From contig JAGCMR010000263.1 in assembly GCA_017646305.1 (NCBI GenBank), positions 1-13,406 of the forward strand: a stretch of DNA of 13,406 bases, written 5' to 3'. The position numbers were made by a program, and so were the translations under genes. Below are positions 6,474 through 13,406 of this stretch, piece after piece; position 1 is the first letter of the stretch, and each line of letters starts with the position of its first letter. This stretch comes from Spirochaetaceae bacterium (GTDB taxonomy: Bacteria > Spirochaetota > Spirochaetia > Treponematales > Treponemataceae). The notes below the pieces were generated by a model. It was not told where the DNA came from. It did not search any database and saw nothing but the letters and a program-made list of their open reading frames with translations.

Positions 6474-6908
6474 ATGAAAAGTAAAAAGCTTTCTGCACAA
6501 ATTGAATTTTCTATCGAGTTCTACGATGTAGACTCAATGAACATTGTATGGCATGGAAACTACATCAAGTATTTTGAAAAAGCTCGTTGCGCACTTTTAG
6601 AAAAAATAGGTTATGGCTATCCACAAATGACTTCATCGGGGTATGCATTTCCTGTTACTGATATTAAGGTAAAATATATCAAACCACTTTTTTTCCAACA
6701 AAAAGTTCAAGCTATTGCAACACTGGAAGAATATGAATCTATTCTAAGAATTAGTTATATTTTACAAGATGTACAAACGGGAGAAATAACAACTAAAGGA
6801 AAAAGCTCCCAAGTAGCAATCAAAATTGATACACGGACTACATGCTTCGATTGTCCAGAGGTTTTGATTACAAAAGTACGGACATTGCTACAACAGGAGG
6901 AAAAATGA
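6474..6908 (+). CDS. 4HBT/YbgC-like hotdog thioesterase
   Basis: A 144-residue 4-hydroxybenzoyl-CoA thioesterase family protein, normal in length. The diagnostic block is EFYDVDSMNIVWHGNYIKYF at residues 15-34, with the catalytic aspartate at Asp20, followed by EKARCALLEKIGY. The middle section (VTDIKVKYIKPLFFQQKV) is the second conserved strand pair. It probably releases or edits acyl or aryl thioesters in the polyene pathway; APE clusters regularly carry such a gene between the acyltransferase and LolA-like genes. The ATG at 6474 is chosen over an upstream TTG because GGAGG (6465-6469) sits four bases before it. The gene starts 14 bases after the acyltransferase stop, and its TGA overlaps the next ATG as ATGA. 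Confidence 0.9.
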   Translation: MKSKKLSAQIEFSIEFYDVDSMNIVWHGNYIKYFEKARCALLEKIGYGYPQMTSSGYAFPVTDIKVKYIKPLFFQQKVQAIATLEEYESILRISYILQDVQTGEITTKGKSSQVAIKIDTRTTCFDCPEVLITKVRTLLQQEEK

Positions 6909-7546
6909 AGAAAAAAACATTCCGTTTGTTCAACATGGCATTAGGAATTCTACTTGCACTGATGTCCGCCAAAGCCTTTACACAGGAGGCTAATGCATCT
7001 ATAACTCTCGAAGAAGTAAGCCAACTACTTGCTGAATATCCTTATATACGAGGAAACTTTATTCAAGATAAATATATCCCCTCTATTAATAGAACCTTAA
7101 CATCCTCTGGAAAATTTGTAATTACTTCAAAAGAGGGAATTATCTGGCAAACAGAGAAACCTTATCCTTCCATTATGGTAGTGGGAATAAATCATCTAAG
7201 CCAAGGAACAACGGTGGATTCTATGACCAAAATGGATACAAGTAGTAACAGACTTTTTGTAGAATTTGCAACAGCTATTAGCTCAGCTTTTTCTGGAAAT
7301 CTTCAAGAGATTTACAATACGTTTTATGTCAATTTTGTTCCCAATGGTTCTCAGTGGCAGCTTTTACTGGAACCACGGGAGCAAGCTGTAAGCCAAATTG
7401 TAAAATCAATTCAACTCCAAGGAAAAAATGTTCTAGATACCATCACTATGGTAGAACAAAATGGAAGTACCATCACCTATCATTTCTCACAGCATAGCTT
7501 TTCTCAGGAACCTACAGAGTATGAAAAACAACTTCTTGCAAGATAA
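6905..7546 (+). CDS. LolA-like periplasmic lipid/polyene carrier
   Basis: A 213-residue exported protein. The first 24 residues are a signal peptide: the basic start MKKKTFR, a hydrophobic core (LFNMALGILLALM) and a likely cleavage after SAKA. The mature part has the LolA-like pattern: LAEYPYIRGNFIQDKYI near 42-58, SGKFVITSKEGIIWQTEKPYPSIMV near 67-92, and a final strand set ending in TYHFSQHSF. In APE clusters LolA-like proteins are presumed to carry the hydrophobic product or its lipid anchor across the periplasm. The start is fixed by AGGAGG at 6895-6900, five bases from the ATG, and by the ATGA overlap with the thioesterase, a sign of translational coupling. Its 3' end overlaps the exporter gene by 26 bases. 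Confidence 0.85.
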   Translation: MKKKTFRLFNMALGILLALMSAKAFTQEANASITLEEVSQLLAEYPYIRGNFIQDKYIPSINRTLTSSGKFVITSKEGIIWQTEKPYPSIMVVGINHLSQGTTVDSMTKMDTSSNRLFVEFATAISSAFSGNLQEIYNTFYVNFVPNGSQWQLLLEPREQAVSQIVKSIQLQGKNVLDTITMVEQNGSTITYHFSQHSFSQEPTEYEKQLLAR

Positions 7547-9953
7547 ACAGCAAAAGCTTTCTCGAATTATCTGGATTCTTTTCCACATTATTTTACTTTC
7601 AGCTGTATTTATTCGAGGAAATTTTTCCATAAATACGAATCTTTTTGATATTCTTCCTCCATCTCACTCCATGCAAGCAGTGGCAGAAGCAGACAAAATC
7701 ATGTCTGAAAAAAGCTCCAGAAATGTGATCATTCTAGTGAGTCACGAAGATTTTTCCATAGCAAAAAAGGCTATTGAAGAGCTATATGTACAGTTCAAAA
7801 ACAACGCAGCATTTGAAACCATTGAGTTATATTTTGACTCCTCGGTAGTAAACCAAATTTCTGATTATATATTTACCAATCGATATGCCTTGTTAAATCA
7901 GCAAACCAGAAAAATGCTTAATGAAGGACAAGAAGAAATTCTGGCAAACCAAGCCCTTTCCTTTATTTACAGTCCTTTTACACTTACTAGTTTAAAATAT
8001 TTGAATCAAGATCCCTTTATGCTTACAGAAAGTCAATTTCAAAGCTTTCTATCATCTCGCTTGGCGGGAAGCACCGCTATGAGTCCCAAAGAGAATATTC
8101 TTTGTGCTTACATGGATGGAAAATGGTATACAATGTTGCAGGGAACCCTCACAAAAGAAGCAACATCAATCACTGAAAAAAAAGGAATTATTCCTGCACT
8201 GAAAAATTTTTCTCAAACGAAAGAAAAATCCATACCTGGATTAGATTTTATTTTTTCAGGTGTTCCCTTTCATTCCTTTGAAAGTTCCAGTAATGCTCAA
8301 AAGGAAATTTCACTTATTTCAACAATTTCATTACTCCTTGTACTCCTACTCCTAATATTTACCTTTAAGTCAGTACGACCAGTTGTAATATCAATAGTCA
8401 ATATAACTATAAGTGCCATTCTGGCAGTGGCAGCAGTTCTCCTATTCTTCGGAGAAATGCACATCATGACACTTGTATTCGGAACGACCCTCATTGGATT
8501 GGGAGTGGATTACTCCATCCATTTTTTTATGGCACAATGGAAAGGTTCTGCACAGAACGGAAAAGAAGCTCTATCATCTATTTTCAAGGGAATTACATTC
8601 GGCTTTATTTCCACCCAGATCTCTTTTATCCTGTTATTTTTTGCACCATTTCCAATACTAAAGCAAATATCAATATTTTTATCCTTTGGACTTTTGAGCA
8701 CCTATCTTAGTGTAATTTGCTTATACCCATTCTTAGCACATTGCAAAAAAGAAAAATGGCAACAGAAACCTACAATCAGTAAACAAGTCTTATCCAGTAG
8801 ATTGAGAAAAGGAGTTTTCCTTTTCCTCTTTATTCTCTCTGTAGGTATTATCATGTTTCGGTGGCAGAATATAAAAATAGAGAATAACCTTTCCCAACTT
8901 TACACAATGTCTCCAGAGTTAGCCCATGATGAAATGACCTCCGCCAAAGTCCTAAACCATGGCTCCACAGGCTGGTATTACATTGTTGTAGGTTCTAGTC
9001 AAGATGAGCTTTTAAAGAATGAAGAAATGCTCTGTTTACAATTAGACGAGGAAATCATAAAGGGAACTCTTTCCTCATATTTAGCAACCTCTCTTTTTGT
9101 TCCTTCAGTACAGAGTCAACAAGAAAGTCATGATGCAGCACAAAATCTTATAGGTATAGCACCCCAACATTTGGCAAGTCTTGGTTTTAGTCAACAAGAA
9201 ACAGAAGACTTTATTAGTAATTTGCAAAAATCACCCACCACTATCGATATTGAAAGAGATTTGCCTCCTTATATCAAGAATGCTTTGAAAAATCTTTGGT
9301 TAGGAGAACTCCATGGAAATTGGTATTCTGTCGTTATGCCGCTGCACACGACAGAAGAAGCCGTTTTTCGTCAGATTGCCACAGAAAATCCCAATGTATT
9401 TTTTGCAAATCTAACGAAAGATGTTGGAACTGAGCTCAATTCCCTTACAAAGATTATGCTCATACTCATGGCAATAGCTACAGTCATGATTCTTCTCGTT
9501 CTCAAAACTAGGTATAGTGTAAAAGAAGTTATTCGTATTGGTTGTATCCCAGCTTTTATCTTTATGACAACAATAGCCATTTTATCACTTTCCAATGTGC
9601 CTATTGGTTTTTTCTCTGTTGCTGCACTTCTTTTGGTATTTGGCACAGGAATAGACTACGTTATTTATACGCTTGAAGCAGAAAAAGACAATACAAATAC
9701 ATCTACATCATTAGCAATTTTTTTATCTTATGGAACAACAGCTATGTCCTTTGGAGCCCTATCCCTTACAAGCTTTACCCCAGTTCATATTTTTGGACTT
9801 ACTGTGCTCATAGGACTTTCTGCAGCATATATCTGTGCACTACTTCTCAAGCACCACCCATCCTCAAGAAATAAAGAATCTTCGGATACAGAGAATGGAG
9901 CTACTACCGTTAGTACATATACTTCTCGTGCAGGAGATTGCAAAAAAAATTGA
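7521..9953 (+). CDS. MMPL/RND-family exporter for the polyene product
   Basis: An 810-residue polytopic transporter with the two-fold RND layout: one membrane segment at about 16-31, a large periplasmic domain (about 35-260), five segments at about 263-405, another lone segment at about 431-446, a second periplasmic domain, and a final five-segment group ending near residue 776. Each half carries the family's GxDY motif, GVDY at 328-331 and GIDY at 710-713; the aspartates are the proton-relay candidates. It should move the polyene, or a lipid-linked form, from the inner membrane to the LolA-like carrier encoded just upstream. The ATG at 7521 is used; an earlier in-frame start at 7461 lies deep in the LolA gene. 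AGGAA (7506-7510) is ten bases upstream. The last 56 codons overlap the opposite-strand phosphopantetheinyl transferase gene. Confidence 0.9.
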   Translation: MKNNFLQDKQQKLSRIIWILFHIILLSAVFIRGNFSINTNLFDILPPSHSMQAVAEADKIMSEKSSRNVIILVSHEDFSIAKKAIEELYVQFKNNAAFETIELYFDSSVVNQISDYIFTNRYALLNQQTRKMLNEGQEEILANQALSFIYSPFTLTSLKYLNQDPFMLTESQFQSFLSSRLAGSTAMSPKENILCAYMDGKWYTMLQGTLTKEATSITEKKGIIPALKNFSQTKEKSIPGLDFIFSGVPFHSFESSSNAQKEISLISTISLLLVLLLLIFTFKSVRPVVISIVNITISAILAVAAVLLFFGEMHIMTLVFGTTLIGLGVDYSIHFFMAQWKGSAQNGKEALSSIFKGITFGFISTQISFILLFFAPFPILKQISIFLSFGLLSTYLSVICLYPFLAHCKKEKWQQKPTISKQVLSSRLRKGVFLFLFILSVGIIMFRWQNIKIENNLSQLYTMSPELAHDEMTSAKVLNHGSTGWYYIVVGSSQDELLKNEEMLCLQLDEEIIKGTLSSYLATSLFVPSVQSQQESHDAAQNLIGIAPQHLASLGFSQQETEDFISNLQKSPTTIDIERDLPPYIKNALKNLWLGELHGNWYSVVMPLHTTEEAVFRQIATENPNVFFANLTKDVGTELNSLTKIMLILMAIATVMILLVLKTRYSVKEVIRIGCIPAFIFMTTIAILSLSNVPIGFFSVAALLLVFGTGIDYVIYTLEAEKDNTNTSTSLAIFLSYGTTAMSFGALSLTSFTPVHIFGLTVLIGLSAAYICALLLKHHPSSRNKESSDTENGATTVSTYTSRAGDCKKN

Positions 9954-10513
9954 TGAAAATTCAAACAAGAATTTTTATCTTGTGGAATAGGACTAAAAAT
10001 GGGAGTTGCAGATATACCAAAGATTGATTTTCCCCAGAATTTAAGCCAGGCTTCCTTTGCTGTCCAAATTCTGTAAAAACGTTCAAATCTTTCATCACCA
10101 TGATCTGTAAAAATCCATTGGATTTCCTGAGGATAAAAATACTCTGTTGCTATATCTAGTCGAGAAATACGAGGAATTATGCATTCAATATCACAGCCCA
10201 CAGAAATTAGAGAAGTTGATGTTCCGAAACAAACAAAAACAGCAAGGCTCCCATTTGAATGAGAGATATTAAAATCTCCAGAAAAAAACTTAGAGGCAGC
10301 TCCTTCTATTTGAATACATGGTCTTCCAGAAGCCTCCGATGAAATAAAATAATTCTTCCCTATTTCTGTTTTAGAAAAAAAATCATCCAAAATTCGACGT
10401 ACCTGAATATCCTTATGTAATACCTTGTTGGCAACGCCCAATGGATTTTCTATAGACTGGGAATACAAATTTGACAAAACATTTATTTGGACATATAATT
10501 CGCTATGTTTCAT
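9785..10513 (-). CDS. Sfp-type 4'-phosphopantetheinyl transferase
   Basis: A 242-residue protein with all the hallmarks of the Sfp/EntD type: FNISHSNG at 81-88, the metal-binding SVGCDIE with Asp108 and Glu110, and the signature WTAKEAWLKFWGK at 150-162. It would transfer phosphopantetheine from CoA to Ser41 of the carrier protein. It lies on the opposite strand in the middle of the rightward cluster. Its 3' end overlaps the exporter gene by 169 bases, so residues 187-242, including the last core strand (REVYVLTVV), are encoded antisense to the exporter's C-terminus. Its ATG overlaps the ATG of the rightward lipoprotein gene. No ribosome site precedes it. A promoter-like pair on the minus strand (10550-10521) would start transcription close to the ATG. 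The roughly 35 residues after the core look like an extra tail. Confidence 0.92.
   Translation of the reverse strand: MKHSELYVQINVLSNLYSQSIENPLGVANKVLHKDIQVRRILDDFFSKTEIGKNYFISSEASGRPCIQIEGAASKFFSGDFNISHSNGSLAVFVCFGTSTSLISVGCDIECIIPRISRLDIATEYFYPQEIQWIFTDHGDERFERFYRIWTAKEAWLKFWGKSIFGISATPIFSPIPQDKNSCLNFHQFFLQSPAREVYVLTVVAPFSVSEDSLFLEDGWCLRSSAQIYAAESPMSTVSPKI
10471..10499 (+). promoter_or_regulatory. Perfect-consensus sigma-70 promoter inside the transferase gene
   Basis: TTGACA (10471-10476), 17 bases, TATAAT (10494-10499): both hexamers and the spacing match consensus exactly. It lies in the 5' coding part of the leftward phosphopantetheinyl transferase gene and fires rightward into the lipoprotein-ketosynthase unit. 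The A of the ATG at 10505 is the first purine at a usual start distance (five bases after the -10), so the transcript may be leaderless. Confidence 0.7.
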
Positions 10514-11119
10514 TATTATAAATATTTCAATTTTATAATTAAATTGTCAATTACTTGGTATATTATTCCTATCGTGTTTTTATTTTCCTGTACTAGTACT
10601 AAAGTTTTACCAGATACAGAAAAACAGGTTTACCTTACCAACAAGGCAGTAGTAACCTTATTGCCAACTACTTCCACAGAAAATAATATACAGATGTTTC
10701 AATCCCTTACAGGAAACTATAGTGGAAAAAGTTTTCATCTGGATGCATTTCTCATCTTGAATCAGGATGAAATTAATGTAACATTATTAAATTCCTTTGG
10801 AACAACTATGGGTACTCTTTTGTATACGCCTTCCACGTTGAATTTTGATTCTCCTATATTTCCTAAAAATATAAAACCAGCTTATATAGTCTTTGACTTT
10901 CAACTCTGCTTTTATGAAGAAGAAGCTATTCGCCATGAATTAAAACAGGCAGGTCTCACATTAAAAACCACTTCAAGGGAAGGACAACAGACACGAGAAG
11001 TATACGAAGGAGAAAGATTACTTATCTCAATTCTTAAAGAAAAAGACAAAATTCAATTTGTAAACAAAGATCGAGGTTATTCATATATTATTTATGGAGA
11101 TTTTAATGACATCAGATAA
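10505..11119 (+). CDS. DUF3261-like outer-membrane lipoprotein of the polyene cluster
   Basis: A 204-residue lipoprotein. A hydrophobic signal (SITWYIIPIVFLFSC at 15-29) ends in the lipobox LFSC with Cys29, loose by enteric rules but acceptable for spirochaetes. The rest resembles the DUF3261-type lipoproteins that sit between exporter and ketosynthase genes in APE clusters; recognition rests on position, length and general pattern. A LolB-like role, receiving the product from the LolA-like carrier at the outer membrane, is an inference. The ATG at 10505 shares nine bases with the opposite-strand transferase start, and no ribosome site is visible. A consensus promoter ends five bases upstream, so the mRNA may begin at this ATG. 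If not leaderless, a TTG at 10544 is the only near alternative that keeps the signal peptide. Its 3' end overlaps the ketosynthase gene by 14 bases. Confidence 0.75.
   Translation: MFHYYKYFNFIIKLSITWYIIPIVFLFSCTSTKVLPDTEKQVYLTNKAVVTLLPTTSTENNIQMFQSLTGNYSGKSFHLDAFLILNQDEINVTLLNSFGTTMGTLLYTPSTLNFDSPIFPKNIKPAYIVFDFQLCFYEEEAIRHELKQAGLTLKTTSREGQQTREVYEGERLLISILKEKDKIQFVNKDRGYSYIIYGDFNDIR
10521..10550 (-). promoter_or_regulatory. Opposing promoter candidate for the transferase gene
   Basis: On the minus strand TTGACA (10550-10545) is an exact -35 hexamer. With an 18-base spacer the -10 is AATATT (10526-10521, four of six, keeping the key A2 and T6); with 17 it is AAATAT. The start would fall at about 10513-10515, at or next to the transferase ATG (10513), which has no ribosome site. 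This would be a face-to-face partner of the promoter at 10471-10499. Confidence 0.4.
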
Positions 11120-12317
11120 AAAAATATACCTATATGCAGATGCATCCATTAGTTGTGCAGGAACAACACAAGATGGTTCTTTACAGAAAAATCTTTTTAA
11201 TCCAGACTATAAGCGAAATTTTCAACACAGAAATCTTGGAGAAAAACAATATCCCGTAGCTATAATTTCTGATGAATATCTTACAACTTTATCCCAAGAA
11301 AGCAGAATTGAAAGTATCATAAATCATATATTGGGACAAATTCAGGATGAAGTAGCAAATTGTATCAAAAAATATGGAGGCCAGAGAGTTGGTCTTTGTC
11401 TTGGTTCTTGTGACAATGGTTCACAGGATTCCTTAGCAGCCCATAGTGTTTATTTAGAGACATTAGACTTTCCAAAGGACTATAGACTCTATCAGCAAAG
11501 TCCTGCCCAGTTAGCATTGTATGTAAAATCAAAGCTGGGTTTAGAAGGTCCAACCTGTTCCGTAGCAACAGCCTGCGCCTCTAGTGCCACAGCAGTTATA
11601 GAAGCAGCTCAAATGATACAATCGGGATTTTGTGATGCTATGATAGTAGTTGGCGTTGACATTATTTCCCCTACAGTTTTTCTCGGCTTCAATGCTTTGG
11701 AAGCAGTATCTCCTTCAGGCTGCAATCCCTTCAGCAAAAACAGACGAGGCATAACCTTAGGGGAAGGGGCAGCTGCTGTTATTCTCTGTAAAGATAAACC
11801 TAATACAGAAAACTATGTGGAATTGTTGGGATATGGAGAATCAGCTGATGCTAACCACATGACAGCTCCTTTAGAAAGTGGAGAGGGGGCAATAGTTGCA
11901 ATGGAAAAAGCCCTCGCTATGGCAAAAGTCCATAGCAATCAAATCTCTTATGTAAATCTTCATGGAACAGGTACACCCCTGAATGATGCAATGGAAAGCA
12001 AAGCAATTACAAAGGTATTTTGCCATGATGTACAAGAAGATTACCCCCTAAAAGTCAGTTCTACAAAGGCTATTACAGGCCATACCTTAGGTGCAGCAGG
12101 GTGTCTAGAACTTTCCATTTGTATGAGAATCCTGTACGATAAAATTATGGAAGGGAAATTACCTATACATCATTGGGATGGAGAAGCTGATCCAGATTTA
12201 CCAATTATTCCCTTTGTAAAAGCAGGGAATAAAATTACTACCCCCCTGTGTATGACAAATTCTTTTGCTTTTGGAGGTTGCAATACCTCTCTTATCATTG
12301 GAAGAAGGCATCCTTAA
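11106..12317 (+). CDS. Beta-ketoacyl-ACP synthase (KAS II-like, polyene chain extension)
   Basis: A 403-residue condensing enzyme with a complete active site: the nucleophile Cys157 in VATACASSAT, His286 in NLHGTGTPLND and His326 in STKAITGHTLGAAG. The C-terminal FAFGGCNTSLI loop is also present. It should condense malonyl-ACP with the growing chain; its probable partner is the cysteine-free chain-length factor at 592-1287. Two or more ketosynthases are normal in APE clusters and others may follow beyond the window. The N-terminal stretch between residues 20 and 90 is less conserved than in FabF. The ATG at 11106 is chosen over the in-frame ATG at 11094, because GGAG (11096-11099) sits six bases before 11106 while nothing suitable precedes 11094. 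The gene overlaps the lipoprotein gene by 14 bases, which suggests coupling. Confidence 0.93.
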   Translation: MTSDKKIYLYADASISCAGTTQDGSLQKNLFNPDYKRNFQHRNLGEKQYPVAIISDEYLTTLSQESRIESIINHILGQIQDEVANCIKKYGGQRVGLCLGSCDNGSQDSLAAHSVYLETLDFPKDYRLYQQSPAQLALYVKSKLGLEGPTCSVATACASSATAVIEAAQMIQSGFCDAMIVVGVDIISPTVFLGFNALEAVSPSGCNPFSKNRRGITLGEGAAAVILCKDKPNTENYVELLGYGESADANHMTAPLESGEGAIVAMEKALAMAKVHSNQISYVNLHGTGTPLNDAMESKAITKVFCHDVQEDYPLKVSSTKAITGHTLGAAGCLELSICMRILYDKIMEGKLPIHHWDGEADPDLPIIPFVKAGNKITTPLCMTNSFAFGGCNTSLIIGRRHP

Positions 12318-12340
12318 AAGCTTTGGGAGTTTTATTCAAT

Positions 12341-12799
12341 ATGGATACATATACTGTAGAGGACTTGATTCCCCATAGGGGAAAAATGCGACTTATAGAC
12401 AAGATACTGGATATAAATCCAACGGAAAAAAGCTTAATAAGTCAAGTAACAATAACAAAACAAGATACCTTTTTTGATCCTACCATAGGTGGAGTTCCTG
12501 CTTATGTTAGCTTTGAATACATGGCTCAAAGTATTTCAGCCTTATCTTCTCTAATGAATAACCGTCAAGCTCCAAAGCAGGGAGTTATTCTTAGTGTATC
12601 AAATCTCTCCTGTACTAAAAATATTTTTTTAGAAAATAGTGAAATACACATTCAGGTAAAGGAAGATTGTGAAGAAGGTGAAATACTCACCTTTGATGGT
12701 ATTGCCTCTATCCAAGGAGAAATTATAGTTTCTTGCACCTTGATGGTAATGGAAGTAGATGCTTTAAAAACATTGACAAAGAGAAAGGAAGTAAAATAA
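12341..12799 (+). CDS. ApeP-like hotdog dehydratase subunit
   Basis: A 153-residue FabZ-like hotdog protein of the type found beside the ketosynthase in APE clusters. It opens with VEDLIPHRGKMRLIDKI (6-22), matching the FabZ N-terminal block, and has VPAYVSFEYMAQSISAL at 52-68, the central helix. Glu59 aligns with the acidic catalytic residue of FabZ. Counting back 14 positions, the place of the catalytic histidine is Phe45, so this protein alone lacks half of the active site. In the characterised Xenorhabdus system two such proteins (ApeI and ApeP, as I recall) form a heterodimer; here the histidine half is at the C-terminus of the ligase fusion. An earlier in-frame ATG at 12248 lies inside the ketosynthase gene and adds unrelated residues. 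GGGAG is eleven bases before the chosen ATG, rather far. It starts 23 bases after the ketosynthase stop. Confidence 0.87.
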   Translation: MDTYTVEDLIPHRGKMRLIDKILDINPTEKSLISQVTITKQDTFFDPTIGGVPAYVSFEYMAQSISALSSLMNNRQAPKQGVILSVSNLSCTKNIFLENSEIHIQVKEDCEEGEILTFDGIASIQGEIIVSCTLMVMEVDALKTLTKRKEVK

Positions 12800-12801
12800 C
12801 T

Positions 12802-13406
12802 ATGGAACAGACGAATAAAGGAAAGATTGTACTCGTCACAGGTGCCAGTGGCGGAATCGGACAAGCAATAGCAACAGCCATAGCAAAAAAAGGCTACCAT
12901 GTCATTGTCCACTATGGAAAAAATCGAGATGGAGCAGAAAAAACTTTAACTCAAATCAAAGAGATTGGTGGAAGCGGGGAATTACTATCCTTTGACATAA
13001 GTAACCGCATTGAATGTTTCCAAGAACTAGAAAAAATAAATGAGAAATATGGTGCCCTTTGGGGAGTCATTAATAATGCAGGCATCTGTTCTGACGGAGC
13101 CTTTCCTGCCCTTTCAGAACAACAATGGGATTCTGTTATCCATACAAATCTAGATAGCTTTTTTAATGTCATTCAACCTCTTACACTACCAATGTGTCGA
13201 AAGAAAAGAGGAAGAATTATTACCATAGCCTCAGTTTCAGGCATTATAGGAAACCGTGGTCAAGTAAATTACAGTGCAGCAAAAGCAGGTATTATTGGAG
13301 CAACAAAGGCATTGGCAACAGAATTAGCTAGTCGTTCTATAACAGTAAACTGTATCGCACCTGGTCTCATAGAAACAGACATGATAAAAGATGCTCCTAT
13401 GGAGTA
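12802..13406 (+). CDS. 3-Oxoacyl-ACP reductase, FabG-like ketoreductase (3' end cut)
   Basis: The open frame runs from the ATG at 12802 to the window edge, giving 201 residues; a FabG is about 245, so some 40 are missing. It is a classical short-chain dehydrogenase: TGASGGIG (13-20) binds the NADP(H) diphosphate, NNAG lies at 91-94, and the catalytic set is Asn116, Ser144, Tyr157 and Lys161 (YSAAK). The late block VNCIAPGLIETDM is also present. It reduces the 3-keto group after each condensation, before the paired hotdog dehydratase removes water to give the polyene. It starts two bases after the dehydratase stop; the only purine-rich site, AAAGGAAG near 12784-12791, is about ten bases upstream. 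The order ketosynthase, dehydratase, ketoreductase is the usual APE order, and another ketosynthase commonly follows. Confidence 0.95.
   Translation, partial: MEQTNKGKIVLVTGASGGIGQAIATAIAKKGYHVIVHYGKNRDGAEKTLTQIKEIGGSGELLSFDISNRIECFQELEKINEKYGALWGVINNAGICSDGAFPALSEQQWDSVIHTNLDSFFNVIQPLTLPMCRKKRGRIITIASVSGIIGNRGQVNYSAAKAGIIGATKALATELASRSITVNCIAPGLIETDMIKDAPME

Noticed and set aside
9785..9953. A frameshift or assembly error as the cause of the exporter/transferase overlap
   Set aside because: Both frames are intact, the transferase's final core strand lies in the overlap, and the exporter's last membrane segment is complete, so a real overlap is simpler.

Overview
The window holds most of an aryl-polyene (APE)/flexirubin-type pigment cluster, a type II polyketide pathway that makes polyene carboxylic acids and anchors them in the outer membrane. 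It lies next to a flagellar rod-protein gene. The organism looks like a flagellated Gram-negative bacterium, most likely a spirochaete of the Treponema type. The supporting points are the first 130 residues of the flagellar protein (an FlhO/FlgG-like N-terminus as I remember it from treponemes), a sigma-28-like promoter in front of it, a loose LFSC lipobox, and TTG/GTG starts. This assignment is from memory of the families, not from a search. The flagellar end is about 47% G+C (counted over 1-360). Sampled lines of the cluster are about 25-38%.

Layout. 1-392 (minus): 5' part of the flagellar gene. 393-591: spacer with a sigma-28-like promoter, A/T tracts and an 11-G run. 592-2396 (minus): a two-gene unit, chain-length-factor-like ketosynthase partner and SAM methyltransferase. 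2397-2758: divergent control region with promoter-like sites on both strands, a 17-bp palindrome and a separated 11-bp inverted repeat. 2759-9953 (plus): acyl carrier protein; a fused membrane / AMP-ligase / hotdog protein; LpxL-like acyltransferase; 4HBT thioesterase; LolA-like carrier; MMPL exporter. 9785-10513 (minus): Sfp-type phosphopantetheinyl transferase, which overlaps its neighbours at both ends. 10505-13406 (plus): DUF3261-type lipoprotein, ketosynthase with a complete Cys-His-His triad, second hotdog subunit, and a ketoreductase that runs off the window.

How the genes would work together (inference from known APE systems). The phosphopantetheinyl transferase activates the carrier protein. 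The AMP-ligase domain loads an aromatic starter acid. Ketosynthase plus chain-length factor, ketoreductase and the two hotdog halves build the polyene. The methyltransferase decorates the head group and the thioesterase releases or edits chains. The acyltransferase attaches the chain to a lipid anchor. The MMPL protein, LolA-like protein and lipoprotein carry the product to the outer membrane. No second carrier protein, glycosyltransferase, aromatic ammonia-lyase or FAD oxidoreductase is visible here; some may lie beyond 13406.

The most unusual parts are three. The phosphopantetheinyl transferase locus has two start codons sharing one 9-bp sequence, with promoter-like elements facing each other. 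One polypeptide fuses three APE functions. The two hotdog proteins each appear to keep only half of the dehydratase active site.
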